The notes under the pieces: generated by a model | Told to the model about the DNA's origin: nothing | Databases searched by the model: none | The model's input: the letters and a program-made list of their open reading frames with translations, nothing else | Translations under genes and position numbers: made by a program | Shown here: piece after piece, positions 25,389 to 37,270 of the stretch | Layout: the number at the start of each line of letters is the position of its first letter | Numbering within the stretch: position 1 is the stretch's first letter | From: Poa pratensis | Taxonomy: Eukaryota > Streptophyta > Magnoliopsida > Poales > Poaceae | Reading direction: 5' to 3' | Assembly: GCA_947311845.1 (NCBI GenBank) | Contig: CAMZMU010000027.1 | Span: 45,680,053-45,744,052 of the forward strand | Length of the DNA: 64,000 bases

Positions 25389-25855
25389 TGTCGAAGCCAA
25401 ACCAACCCGGATTTTGTGTATTACGATCGTGTGCCCGGCACACACGAAAGGCTTTTTAGTGGAGGGATTTGGTTCTCACTCGGGGGTCAAGAACGAATCT
25501 CACAGATCCCCCAACATCTCACGCAAACGGAAGTAAAACCAGAGCAAAGAGGGCGGGCAAGAGCGGCCCCACCTGGGAACCAAGCCGCACCACCGAGCTG
25601 GGCGCTTCGGAGGCGGCGGGGAGGGTCTAGCGGCCGGCGGCGAGGGGGCCGGCAGGGCGCAGACACAAATCGCCCACCGCGTCGCCGCACGAGGACAAAA
25701 CCGTCACACTAGGGACGGACGTTTCCTAGGGTTTTCCCTGGCGCTTGGCTTTGTGTTCTCGTTTTTTAGTCAGAGCAATTACACTCTAGATGAGTACTCC
25801 GTAGCAGTCTAGCGTAGCCGTCCCCTGCGAGGACGCGCGGCCGCCGCCCTCGCCG

Positions 25856-27743
25856 ATGCTTTGCCAAACCCAAACCAGTGCAGCCGCGCCGCATCGCGCA
25901 CGACCGCCGGAATCCGCCGCAAGCTTCGCCTTCCGTCAGCAATGGAGGCCCGCCTCCTCCCGACCGCTCCACGCCCTCATCTCCGACGCCACCACCTCCC
26001 GCGTCGCACGCCACCTGTTCGACGCGGTGCCGCGCCCGACCCCGGCGCTCTGCGGCACCCTCCTCTCTGCGCTCTCCAAACTCTCTTCGCACCAGGAGCT
26101 CCTCCACGCCCTCTCGTCGATGCACCGTAAGGGCACTAACGTCCCTCCCGGCTGTGTCCCGCTCATCGTCAAGTCCTGCGCTCTCTCCGCCTTGTCCTGC
26201 CAGGGCAGACAGGTGCACTGCCACGCGCTTGTCCGAGGTCTGCTTGGGGATGTGTTTGTCCACACTGCCATTGTGGATTTCTATGCCAAGAACGGGGACA
26301 TGGGGTCTGCTGTGAGCGTCTTTGAGGAGATGCCCGTGAAGGATCCGATACCGATCAATTGTTTGATCACGGGATATTCAAAGGCCGGTGCTGTAGATGA
26401 GGCCAGGAAGCTGTTTGATGGTATGTCAAGGAGGACATCTGCTTCATGGAATTCAATGATCGCGTGCTATTCTCACCGCGGAGAATTCCAGGAAGCATTG
26501 ACTTTGTTTGATCGGATGCTGAGTGAGGGTGCAAGGCCAAATGCTGTTACCATCACGACGGTATTTTCAATATGTGCAAAGTCTGGTGATCTTGATACTG
26601 GAAGGAGGGTAAGGGCTCTGGTCGGAGAGGAGGATTTGCAGAACGTGATAGTGCACACTGCTTTGATGGAAATGTATGTAAAGTGCCGGGCTATTGACGA
26701 GGCACGCCAGGAGTTCGATCGCATGTCGCGGAGAGATGTCGTGGCATGGAGCACTATGATCGCCGGGTATGCGCAGAATGGCAGACCACACGAGTCTCTA
26801 GAGCTGTTTGAGAGGATGAAGGCAACCGATTGCAGGCCAAACGAAGTGACACTTGTTGGTGTGCTGTCTGCGTGTGGTCAGTTGGTCTCTGATGAACTAG
26901 TAGAGCAGTTTGGGAACTATGCTGAGAGCCAAAGACTGCCAATTACCAGTTACCTAGGATCGGCATTGATCGACATGTACACCAGGTGCGGGCATGTTGG
27001 CAGAGCCCGCAGTGTCTTTGACCGGATGGAACAAAAGGGGGTCATCACTTGGAACTCCATGATCAGAGGCCTAGCAATGAATGGCTTCGCAGAAGATGCG
27101 ATCGGCTTGTACAAAAGGATGGTGGAGGACAGGGTTCAGCCTAACGAGATCACCTTCGTAGCGCTGCTAGCAGCATGCACGCATGCTGGATTGATAGACC
27201 AAGGCATGGCATTCTTCGAAGAGATGAAGAGAAATCATCTTGTTTCCCCTCAAGTTGAGCATTGCGCATGTATAGTGGACCTCCTCTGCAAATCCGGCAG
27301 ACTGGGAGGCTTACAAGTTCGTCTGTGACATGGAGGTCGAACCAAACGCGGTGATCTGGACCACTCTGCTCAGTGCCTGCAGAGCCCACGCTGATGTCAA
27401 GCTTGCCAAGCTCGCCGCAAGCAAGCTCCTAATATTGGAGCCCGACAACTCGTCCATCTACGTCCTCCTGTCCAACATCTATGCTGATGCCGGTCTCTGG
27501 GGTGATGTGAGGGAGATCAGAGACCTGATGAGGAGCAAGAACGTGCAGAAGCTGTCTGCCTACAGTTGGATAAAGCTGGACGGCGAGGTGCACAAGTTCT
27601 TGGTGCAAGACACATATCACCCAAAATCAGCCGAGATTTACGAGGTTGTCGACAGCTTGGGGTTGCTGCTGGACCGGGACAACTCTGACCCCGACCTGCT
27701 ACTCCCTCCGTTCGGAAGAGGATGTCACAAAAATGAACTATAG
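25856..27743 (+). CDS. Pentatricopeptide repeat protein, PLS class, one frame break
   Basis: Starts MLCQTQTSAAAPHRARPPES and shows the usual run of P, L and S motifs: VHTAIVDFYAKNGDMGSAVS, ASWNSMIACYSHRGEFQEAL, VAWSTMIAGYAQNGRPHESL and others, then an E-type region (AVIWTTLLSACRAH). Such proteins bind organellar RNA base by base, often for C-to-U editing or splicing; the target is unknown. The N-terminus is basic and could be an organelle signal. At about 27303 the frame changes by two: CKSGRLG leads in another frame to EAYKFVCDMEVEP. Two G or GA bases lost, or one gained, would explain it. The last 14 or so residues and the stop codon come from a Stowaway MITE at 27702. The LINE 5' end is less than 110 bp upstream. 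Confidence 0.85.
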
Positions 27744-27783
27744 ATAGACCATTTTTATGACATCCTTTTCCGAACGGACGGAG
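27702..27783. mobile_element. Short Stowaway MITE overlapping the PPR stop codon
   Basis: An 82-bp near-perfect inverted repeat: left end CTCCCTCCGTTCGGAAGAGG, right end (inverse) CTCCGTCCGTTCGGAAAAGG, with TA at both flanks. The plus-strand PPR frame runs into it and stops at TAG 27741-27743. Confidence 0.85.
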
Positions 27784-28000
27784 TAGTTTTTTTGAACCAT
27801 GGATCCCAAGACTTTTAGTGTAGAAAAAATGTAGGTTGTGTTCTGTGCTTTGGATTCGATTTTTTTAACTACATTTTCTTACCTCTCAGCCAACAGAAGT
27901 TCCACCGTCCGATGTAAGAGCATCTTTAGCGGAAGGAGAAAACCTCACTCCGAAAAAGTAGTTTTTGGGAGAGCAGAAGAAATTTGAGAGTGAAAACAGC

Positions 28001-30145
28001 TCATAATACTATATATAAAGGCTGGCTAGAATCGCTCCAGGTCTGCAGTGTCCACGTCGCCCCCATTTCCTGGCCGTCCGATCGCGTGATCCGACGGCCA
28101 GCAGTCGGCCACGTCGCCCTTACTGTAGATGCTACAGTATGCCCGGGAATTTCTTCCAATCAAATGATGCCACGTAGGCACGTAGCCGGTCACCCCGCGC
28201 ACGATTTTTAGCGCAACAAATTAACATAAAACCCCTGCCAAGGACTTGATTGCAAATTGCAAAATTCCAAGGGCCTGCGTGCAAAAGCGTGCACAGATCC
28301 CCCTCCCCCTCTCCCCTCTCTCCCGCGCAACGCCGGAGGTCGCCGCCGACGCCGCCGCGCGCCCCGCTGCTCCCGCTTAGATCGATGGCCGCGACGAGCT
28401 CCGTCGTTCTCTGCTATCTCTCCTCGCCGCAGATTGCCTGCTGGGCCGCCGTGAGGGCGCCGGAATCGCCGTCGCCGCGCTCGGCTCCCTCCAGCGACCT
28501 AAAAGCGGCGGCGCCGCCACCTGCGGGTAGCCCGCGTCCCGGCGCGTCCCGGCTCGCCGCCGCGCGACGCCGTTGTCGTCATCGTTGTCGCGGCGGCTCC
28601 GCCTCTCGGTGAAGTCATCGTGACATCACGGTGGGCCTGAGCCGGCCAGACGGGCCGCTTCGTGGGCTGGGCTGGCTGCTCTGCGGCTGGCTCAGCCCTT
28701 TCTAGTTTTCCTGTTCTTTTTGTTCTGTTTTACTATTTTCCAAAAAATGTAACTGTTCGAATACAACTCCAAATCAATTCAGACCAATTTTCAAAAATTT
28801 GTAAAAATCAAAATAGCCGTTGCAAATACTTTGGGACCTTCTCCAAATTATTTGAAAACTTGAAAAGTTCAAATAATACATAAAGGCTCAATCCACACCT
28901 TTACGTCATTTCACAAAATATGGATTCCATAGTTTTCTTTTGAACTCAAATAAAATCTGGAAAATAACATCAGTAATATGATAAACCGAAAAAAATAATT
29001 TGGTACAAAATATCTTACTTAAATAAAGTTTGGCAAATCATTTAAATACAATTAACCATTTATAACATGGGCTTAAAAATATAAAAATAAAGACATGACA
29101 AATGTAAATATTGACAAATAGTTGTTCTAAACTTATTTTCCAAACAAATATAACTGAATCAAAAACCCAATTCTAAAATAGACATGCTTTACATAATTTA
29201 AAACATTTTATAGCTATTTTTAAGGATATTTACACAATTTTCGAAAACTACTAAATGCTACAATATCAACAATCTTAACTATATCCATCGAAAAAATATG
29301 AAAGCACATATCAAAACGACCACAAAAATAAATGCTCATTATTTATGGCATATGACCAAATTTCAAATTTGAATGTTCGAAGGTTTTGAATGCCTTTCAA
29401 ATCTGAATATTCAAACCAAATTCAAATATGAATGCCTTCCCAGTTTTAACAATTTCAAAATGTGAATATACTTTTAATGTAAACTTTCCCTGATTTCAGT
29501 AAACTCAAAGCTAAATAAATTTTAATGTGGACATTTCCAAAATTGAATTCTTTACACCGCGATTTTCACAAATATGACAGATAGATCATGACCTCAAAGT
29601 CTGAGTGTTTAATAAACGTGAAAACAATTCAAATATGAATAGCTCCCCAATTTGTCCGTTTTAAAATTTTGAACAACTTCTGAACGTAGACATTTTTTGA
29701 ATTTCAATAATCTTATAATCTAAACAACTCTCGAATGCGAACATTTCCAAATTTGAATATTTTACTAGCTTTCAAATCGAACGAAGTCTTACTAGCTTTC
29801 TCAAGAACGCGAGTTGGTTTTCGGGGGCAGCGGAGGCGACAGTTCTCATTTGGGTACAATGTACAGACTTGAGTGTGTATTGAAGCTATTTATAGGTAGA
29901 GTTAATACTAGAATTCTAAGAACTCTTTATAGGAAATGAGTCCACCCTACAATAACAATTTGACGTGTATTTTTGGAGCCGAAAAGATACTATGATGTGT
30001 ATGTGGGAGACATAAGGTTGGTGGAACATCATAGCGACAATGGACCATGTAGAGAGCAAATAGATATATGATTTACCGGTTTTTTGATTAGGCGACAATT
30101 TTTTTAATAGTCCGTAGCAACGCACGGGCATTCAAATTCAACTGG
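28001..30145 (+). mobile_element. Non-autonomous Helitron
   Basis: The 5' end reads TCATAATACTATATATAAAG and the 3' end has the small hairpin CCGTAGCAACGCACGG (about 30112-30127), then CTGG followed by T at 30142-30146. TC start, hairpin and CTRR end before T are Helitron hallmarks, and the CGTAGCAACGCACGGGCAT motif is common at grass Helitron ends. There are no terminal inverted repeats. A TACTGTAGATGCTACAGTA inverted repeat lies in the 5' part. A GC-rich block at 28290-28620 looks like captured gene DNA without an identifiable product; the rest is AT-rich. No Rep/helicase gene is present. The exact 5' base is less certain because a C, not an A, precedes TC. Confidence 0.68.
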
Positions 30146-31354
30146 TTTAAATGAATTTATGTGAAACAGGCGCTAAGAATCTAGAAATAAAACTCTACGC
30201 TAAGAATGGGAGAAGCCCTAGCGCTGTTGACTGATTGGGTATTTGAGTCAGCAGTAGTGCCAGGACATTGGCTAGGGCTGGATTAGCATAATTGCTACTG
30301 AACTGATCAGCTGCTGATCATCAATGTCTAGAAACTGAAGACACCGAAAATTCGCGCAGCTACGGGCATTCTTGTAGAACCCAAGTCTGTGACAAAAGAA
30401 GCAAACTAAAAGTTGATGGCACGCTGCAAATAAGTTACACACTCTAGAGTGGCAGATAAGACTCACTTAAGTTAGTACAGTAAGGTTATTTCAACACTAG
30501 TATTACTCCTACTAGCAGGCCTTGGCGCGGCGGAGGCGACACCATCCAAATTCTTCGATCCAGGCTGAAAAAAGGATCCAGGCTGAAAAAAGGACGTATA
30601 GATTTGAAGGATGAGACGCCGCACCCGTGAGGTATTCTATCCATCTCTGACCCAACAGACATATATAACGTATGAAAATAACTTAACATGTGTTCTTTCC
30701 TGTCCCAAACCAGATCACGCATAGACAGCAAAATATAGCACTGAATTGGCGGCTTAGTTGTATCTTACAAGACCAAAATATTGGCGACATAGTAACACCC
30801 GCCTAATGTAGTCTCCAGGCAGTATGTCCCAGGCGACGCCTAATTGTAAGCAGTAGACACGATGTCAAGCCTGTTTTCGAGGATGTCTTTGCTCATCGCC
30901 TTGGTTCGTACCCTGAGGGAACCCCGCCTCACCATCCTCATCCGTGTTGTCGTCGCCGGCGTCGAGTGATTCCTCGTCTGGATCCCTCGGAACGGCATGT
31001 CTCTTGTAGTAAACCTTTACGTTAACCATGTCTGCAACCCGCGTGGCGTAGCCTGCCACACAATTTAGTACCTCGTTTTGGTCTATACCCTTCCCTTCAC
31101 TGTCTTCTGTCGACATAAATGCTGTCATGCCTCTAATATCAACCTCGGGGTGATGGACTTAAGTCCAAGAGCTACCTTGGAGTCGCCTCTGGTAGCCGAT
31201 CGTAAGCCATCCTCGCGCTGATGTTGCTCAACTATTGCTCTTTGGAGCAGACGCAAGACACCTTCAAGGCGAGTACATCCGCTTGTCGTCTCCGGTGAAC
31301 AGAACATACTGGATAACAGATCTTGATAGGTTTTCTATTTCACCGGTCTCATGG
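30146..31354. other. Unassigned intergenic or TE sequence
   Basis: Contains a short tandem duplication (GATCCAGGCTGAAAAAAG twice near 30559) and two acidic or basic minus-strand open frames (31128-30865 and 31307-31125). These are not recognised and probably come from a decayed transposon. Confidence 0.35.
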
Positions 31355-33835
31355 TGTTAGTGGGAGACCGGGTTATAGGATACACGGCGTACTATCAAGA
31401 GGGGCTCTCAAGTGAGTAACTTGATCGCATCTTTGTGGAGAGCTCAAACCTTTGCATATTTGGCATTTCATCTTTCTTGGTTCTTACTTGGCTTTTCTCC
31501 TTGTTGGGTTTTGGGGCTTGTCGTGATCTTCATGACAAGTCCAACTTCTTCGAAAACGGATTTCATATGGAAAACTTGTTGCGTTTTCGTGTTGGAAATA
31601 TTATCAGTTTATCCCCGAGGAGAGTTCCACACCTTCGTATGTGTGCCAACTTGACTCTATTCGCTTTCCAACAAAGTTAGTTTCATCTCATTTGGATTTT
31701 TATTGAAAAAGATTTGGTTTTTAGAATGTTTTTTCCTGCGTAGGCCAGCCCCCAGGCCGGCTGCCTGGCCAGCCGCCTGCCCGGCCCTGGCTGACAGCCA
31801 GGCCAGCCCATCTCGCTCTGCCCAGGCCGCTCGCACCCAGCCTCGCTCGCCAGCAGGCCACTCGCTGCCCTGCACTCGCTCGCATGCGCGCTCCCTCGCT
31901 CGCTCACCAGCTGTGCTCGCTCGCTGCCTCGTTTGCTCGGCGGGCTCGCAGGCCGGCCCAGGCCGGCTCCCTGGCCGGCTGCTCGGCACAACTTTTTGTC
32001 CAACGACTATTTTTTCATAGTACATATAAAATGAGCTTTCTTCCCCATTCGTTTTTACACACCTCTTGAGCAAGTTTTTCTCCCCTCTCTCCTCCATTGT
32101 TGACCTTTGGAAAAACTTGCCTTCCTCTCATTCCCTCTCATGATTATTGCATATCTTTGAGAGAAATTGAGAGGAGATCTTGATCTACATATCCATCCAT
32201 TTCATCTCTCCTCTAAGTGAGGGGAACCTAGTAGATCTTGATCTTGGAGTTCTTGGTGCATCTCCTCTTTATTCTTCCTCTCTTATTCCCCATAAGCATT
32301 TGTTGCTTTGTTTTTTTCCATATATATTAAACCAACAAAGAGTACACATTTATATCGATTACAAAAATAATACTAAAAGAGACGAGCAAATCTATGAGAT
32401 CTTCACGCCATTTCTTCTTCCATGACACAATCTTGTACTTTTCTGAAGGCAGCCGTAACACAACATCGAAAACACCAAACCACAGACCTGTGAATACCAA
32501 TGAAAGTTCTCCCCTTTTAATTTTAAGCCGCAATGCCAAGGCTTTGTGCACGCACGTAGCTATTAAATTAATTAAGCAACATCGGCAAGAGTACCACCAC
32601 TGATATTCTAGGGACAAATAACCGAACCACTTTTTCAATGTTGTTGGGAGCCGAGAGAACGAATCACCATTGCTGAAGACGTAGTAGCCGGGATAGATAA
32701 TGCGAGGACAAACCTTCCCGCGGCAACCATGAGAAACAATCCAAGATTGATCTGGCGAAGCAAGATCCGAAGAACCATACCTAGACAAATTTAATCTTCC
32801 AAAGCCACCATTGACGTCGAGAAGGATATCTCGCCGAAGAACGAAGCGCAGACGATCACTTATTGCAGACGATGCCATGTTCATTGACGAAGAAGACCAC
32901 AACCAAAAATAATCTCTAACATTAAGGACCCTTTATAGCGCCCTGTGTAGGTCCGAGGTCCCCACCCCTTCTAGTGCCAGAGCGGCACCTAGAGGAGGTG
33001 AGGACCCGTCAATTCTTAGACGAAGGCAACGATGAAGATGTAGTTGACGCCGGCGGCGACGGCTAGGGTTAAAACCCTAAGCCGCCGCCTCTCTTTCTTT
33101 TTTCAGTCAGGGATCTAAAGTTTGGATTGTCGATTTGGTCTGTGCTGTATATATATTTAAGACTTTTGCTAGTTGGAATTTGAGCACTTGTGCTCTTGCC
33201 TTTTGCATTTGTTGCATCGGTGTGCTCTCCACGAGGATTCGTGGAAGTTGAAGTTTGTGAGCTTGTTACTCTTGGGTCTTTGGGACCCTAGACGCCCATG
33301 TGGTGGTTGAGACCTTTGTGGTCACTTGTAAGCCATTCAGGAGCCCCCGATCCCGTTGTGGATTGTGCCCTGGATTGTTGTTGAAAGGCTCTGGATTCCG
33401 CCTCGAAGGATTCCAATAGTGGAAGGTGAACCAAACCTTTGTGGTGCGGTTCATCGGAATATATGGTGAGCCTTTGTGGCGCTGAGATCGACCTTGTGGT
33501 GCCTCACACCTCTCCAACGAGACATACTCCCTTAACAAGGAGGAACTCGGGAATACATCTTCGTCTCCGCGTGCCTCGGTTATTTCTATACCCGAGCTAT
33601 TTACTTATGCACATTACTTTGTGATAGCCTTCGTGCTTGAAGTATTCCATTGCTATCACCTTGTTGTTTGTCTTGCTTAGCATAAGTTGTTGGTGCTCAT
33701 AGGTGAGCCTAGTTTATTTAGGTTGTCGGCTTGTTAATTTAAACGCATAGTTTTATTCCGCAATTATCAAGCCTAAACCGGAAAAGTTTTAAATCGCCTA
33801 TTCACCCCCCTGTAGGCGACATCATTGTCCTTTCA
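31355..33835 (+). mobile_element. LTR retrotransposon remnant (long LTR-like sequence)
   Basis: Begins TGTTAGTGGGAGACCGGG and ends ATCGCCTATTCACCCCCC then GACATCATTGTCCTTTCA, a style common at the ends of Triticeae LTRs. A GC-rich simple patch of GCTCGCTCGC type lies at 31740-32000. No primer-binding site follows, and the flanking 5-mers (CATGG, CCGTA) differ, so it is a solo LTR without a preserved duplication or a truncated copy. An unrelated segment (about 32330-33110) is embedded in it. Confidence 0.5.
32327..32902 (-). pseudogene. Possible captured host gene fragment (F-box/DUF295-like)
   Basis: A 191-codon minus-strand open frame sits inside LTR-like DNA. Segments such as PRIIYPGYYVFSNGDSFSRL resemble the inner part of plant DUF295 F-box proteins, but the order is incomplete and no full domain can be shown. 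Upstream on the same strand are a GCTATAAAGG sequence (near 32935) and a TAGGGTTTTAACCCTA stretch typical of plant leaders. It may be a transduplicated gene piece. Confidence 0.3.
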
Positions 33836-34187
33836 CCGTATTGTTTACTTGGGGTGGACATGGATCAGCTCTTTAGATTTTAGTAGAATAGCCCGTAGAG
33901 TTCTCTAGATTCTGTAGGGTGAACGGAGATGTTGTCTAAAATTGTCTCGTCTCTAGCAGACTCTCAAAAACTTGTTGTGCTCTCTCACCTCTATTTCTCA
34001 CTGCTTTGCATATACATTACAAATAATTGATTTCACAAGATCAACATAGTACTGATAGCATAGTCCAGACATGAATAAAATAGTTAAATTGTTCGTGCAA
34101 ACATGAAGGAAAAAAGATCAAGCCACCGAGCTTCGATTGTCCTCGCTCCAAAGGAACTTGGGTCGGCTCCACCATCATCGCCACCAC
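33836..34187. other. Intergenic, host side of the nested solo LTRs
   Basis: AT-rich, no gene or repeat ends seen, except that its last five bases (ACCAC) are the left target duplication of the next element. Confidence 0.4.
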
Positions 34188-37100
34188 TGATGACGTGAAA
34201 GCACGCGTTCGTTGGGAGACCCCAAGAGGAAGGTATGAAGCAGTGCAGCAGCAAGTTTTCCCTCATTAAGATACCAAGGTTGTCAGATCCAGTAGGAGTA
34301 AAAGGCACCTCTGAAGGTTGTTGGTGGCGCCGTTTACTCGATCACCAACGTGGAACCTGCACACAACACAATCAAACTACTTTGCCCCAACAAACAGTGA
34401 GGTTGTCAATCTCACTGGCTTGTTGTAAACAAAGGATTAAACGTATGATGTGGCAAATAGTGTTTAATTGTAGAGAATGAAAAGAAACAATGATTGCAGT
34501 TGGTTGTATTATCAGTGTAAAAGAATGGACCAGGGTCCACAGTTCACTAGTGGTGTCTCTCCATAAAAGATAACTAACATGTTGGGTAAACAAATTACAG
34601 CTGGGCAATTGATAAATAGAGAGCGCATGACAACGCGTATATGATAAGATGACTACTATGATATTCAATTGGACATTACAACAAGGATACATAGACCGTT
34701 GTCCAACAACATCTATGACTAATAATCCACCTTCAGGTTGACTTCGTAGTACTTTCCCCGTTGATGACCCACAAGTATAGGGGGTGTATAGTAGTACTTT
34801 CAATAAATAAGAGTGTCGAACCCAACGAGGGGAAGAAGGTGTTGACAAGTAGTTTCGATTAAGGAATCACTGTAAATACTAGCAGACAAGTTTTTAGGGG
34901 TTTTTGATATAGCAGATAAATAAAATAGAAGTAAATAAATGACAATAATTATAATTACAGCAAGTGGCCCAATCCTTTTTAGAGCAAAGGACAAGCCGGT
35001 TGGTTTACTTATGATGGCAAAATGTTCTTGAGGACACATGGGAATTTCGTCAGGTGGTTTCGCTTCCTAAAGTTGACTAATCTTTAATGTTTGGATAAGT
35101 GTTGTGTGGGTGAATCTATGCTAATGCATCGCCCTTACTAGGACTAATACATACTTGTGATTATACCTCTTGAAGGCATCCACAAATACAAGAAAGTAAT
35201 TAAAGATAAATCTAACCACAGCCTTAAACTCTGAGATCCTACGCTCCCTCATGCATCGGTATATTAACGGAGGTTTAGGTTTCTGTCGCTCCGGCAACCC
35301 ACAATTAATATCCGAATACACAATGCATTCCCCTTGGCCCATAAAGGTGAAGTGTCATGTAGTCGACATTCACATGACACTACTAGAAGAATAACACCAC
35401 AACTTAAATATCAAACCATTAAATATTACTCATCATGATTCCACTACTAACAGCATGACTTCTCACATGTCCTCAAGAACTAAACGAACTACTCACAAGA
35501 CATCATATGGATCATGATCAGAGGTGATATAATGATGAATAACAATCTGGACATAAACTTCAATTCACCGATAAAACTCAATAGCATCAACCACAAGGAG
35601 TAATTAACACCTGGAGAGTTCCCCTATGAACAAGACAAAGTATGTCCCTAGATGCTATAGCGGAACGAAGTGGAGCGGTGGAGATGATGGTGTCGGCAGT
35701 GGAGATGATGGTGATGATGATCCCGATGAAGTCCGGCGTGATGACGATGACGATGGCGATGATTTCCCACCTCTGGGAGGGAATTTCCTCGAAAGATTTC
35801 TCCCTGCCGGAGAGCTTTTTCTCTCTCTGTGGTTTCCGCCTCGTGGATGCGACAGAATATTTCCCCGATGGCTCTCCCCGTCTTAGGGTTTCTGGGGGAT
35901 GAAGTACACGAAAGGTGAGCGCCAGAGGTGGGCCAAGGGCTCCACACACGGGCTCGGCGCGGCAGGCATGGGGCCCACGCCGAGGGTGTGTCTGGGCCCC
36001 TCGTGGCCCATCCCGACCTCCCTTTTTGGCTGCCTGCGTCTTCTGATGAAATAGGAACTTCAGTATTGACTTCGCGATTTGTAGAACTCCAGAAATATAG
36101 TGTCTTGACGGTCTTTTTCCAGCTAAAATCTGGCTCCGGCAGTTAATTCTCCAATGATCATCAAACATGAAAAATAAGATGAAACAACATAAGTAACACA
36201 TCTTAATATGAAATATATCAATGAAAAACAGTAAATTATGATATAAAATAGTGATGCAAAATGGACGTATCACCCGTTGGTATTAAGTTGCAAGCAACAG
36301 ATTATTGCATTAAGTAAAGTGCATAATGTAAACAATACAATTATCCTTAGACAAAGCATTGCTGTTTTACCCCTAGTGGAAACAGCACATCCACAACCTT
36401 AGAGGTTGCTCACTCGCCCAGATTACCGGAGCATGAACCCACTATCTAGCATAAATACCCCCTCTTGGAGTTACAAACATCTACTTGGCCAAATCATCTA
36501 CAAGTAACGAAAATCATGCAAGATCATAAATAACATATAAGATAGATTGATAATCAACTTGATCATAATATTCAATATTCATCGGATCCCAGCAAACACA
36601 ACATGTAGCATTACAATAAGATGATCTTGATCATGATAGGCAGCTCACAAGATCTAAACATGATAGAACAAGGAGGAGAGACTACCATCTAGCTACTGCT
36701 ATGGTCCCGTAGTCCAAGGATGAACTACTCACGCATCACTCCGGAGGCATGCATGGTGATGTAGAGCCCTCCGGTGATGATTCCCCTCTCCGGCAGGGTG
36801 CCGGGATGAGCTTCGGAACCCTCCTGAACTAGGGTTGACGACGGCGGCAGCTACGGACCTTTTTGTGGATGTAGGCTCGGGTATTTAGGGTTTTTGGGAC
36901 AATGCAAATATATAGGCGAAGGGGCGTCGTCTGGAGGCGCCCGAGGTGGGCTCGCCACCGCCCGGCGCGGCTGGAAGTGGGGCCGCGCGGGCCTCGTGGC
37001 TCGCCTCCGTCTCTCCTTTGGACTCCGTGTATGTATCTGGAAAATAGGAGGTTATGTCCAAGTTTCGTCCAATTCTGAGAATATTTCCAGAACAGTTTTT

Positions 37101-37270
37101 CTGGAACACAAAAACAGCAGAAAACAGGAACTGACAATATGTGGCATCTTGTTAATAGGTTAGTCCCAGAAAATGCATAAAAATGCTATGAAGTGTATAT
37201 AAAATATGTAACAATTGGTATAATATCAACATGGAACATCATAAATTATAGATACGTTTGAGACGTATCA
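34188..37270 (-). mobile_element. Solo LTR with perfect ACCAC duplication, interrupted by another solo LTR
   Basis: Bounded by TG (TGATGACGTGAAAGC) at the left and CA (GAGACGTATCA) at the right, with ACCAC at 34183-34187 and again at 37271-37275. Without the inner element and its duplication the LTR is 1567 bp. On the minus strand it starts TGATACGTCTCAAACGTATC. The copy at 59275-60706 belongs to the same family, and there the next bases form a primer-binding site, fixing the orientation. It has no internal coding domain. Confidence 0.85.
34762..36272 (-). mobile_element. Inner solo LTR with perfect CCCGT duplication
   Basis: Begins TGATGACCCACAAGTATAGG and ends AAAATGGACGTATCA, with CCCGT directly on both sides (34757-34761 and 36273-36277). 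Removing it together with one CCCGT restores the outer LTR, as shown by alignment with 59820-59880. On the minus strand it starts TGATACGTCCATTTTGC. Length 1511 bp. Open frames inside are Asp/His-rich low-complexity and not genes. Confidence 0.88.

Larger units (their letters stand above)
19765..25751 (-). mobile_element. Nearly full-length LINE (non-LTR retrotransposon)
   Basis: The element lies on the minus strand: 5' end near 25751, 3' end near 19765. It has a GC-rich 5' untranslated region, ORF1 (25388-23917), ORF2 (23920-19803) and a short 3' tail rich in A (minus strand AAAAACAAAAAAAAT). TGTGTTCTC occurs at 19756-19764 and at 25752-25760, a candidate 9-bp target duplication, possibly 16 bp with one mismatch because T runs follow both copies. 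The order endonuclease, reverse transcriptase, zinc-binding segment, RNase H is that of plant L1-type LINEs. Its frame is broken about 11 times, each time explicable by one base missing from a homopolymer. Confidence 0.88.

Noticed and set aside
27303..27310. An intron explaining the PPR frame change
   Set aside because: No GT-AG pair of usable length is present between the two frames, and the flanking motifs are separated by only a few bases.
31657..32097. Overlapping frames of about 105-146 codons in GCTCGCTCGC-rich DNA
   Set aside because: Simple-sequence composition explains them; no domain and both strands are open.
35587..36273. Asp/His-rich long frames within the inner solo LTR
   Set aside because: They arise from GATGATG-type simple repeats common in this LTR type and do not match a protein family.
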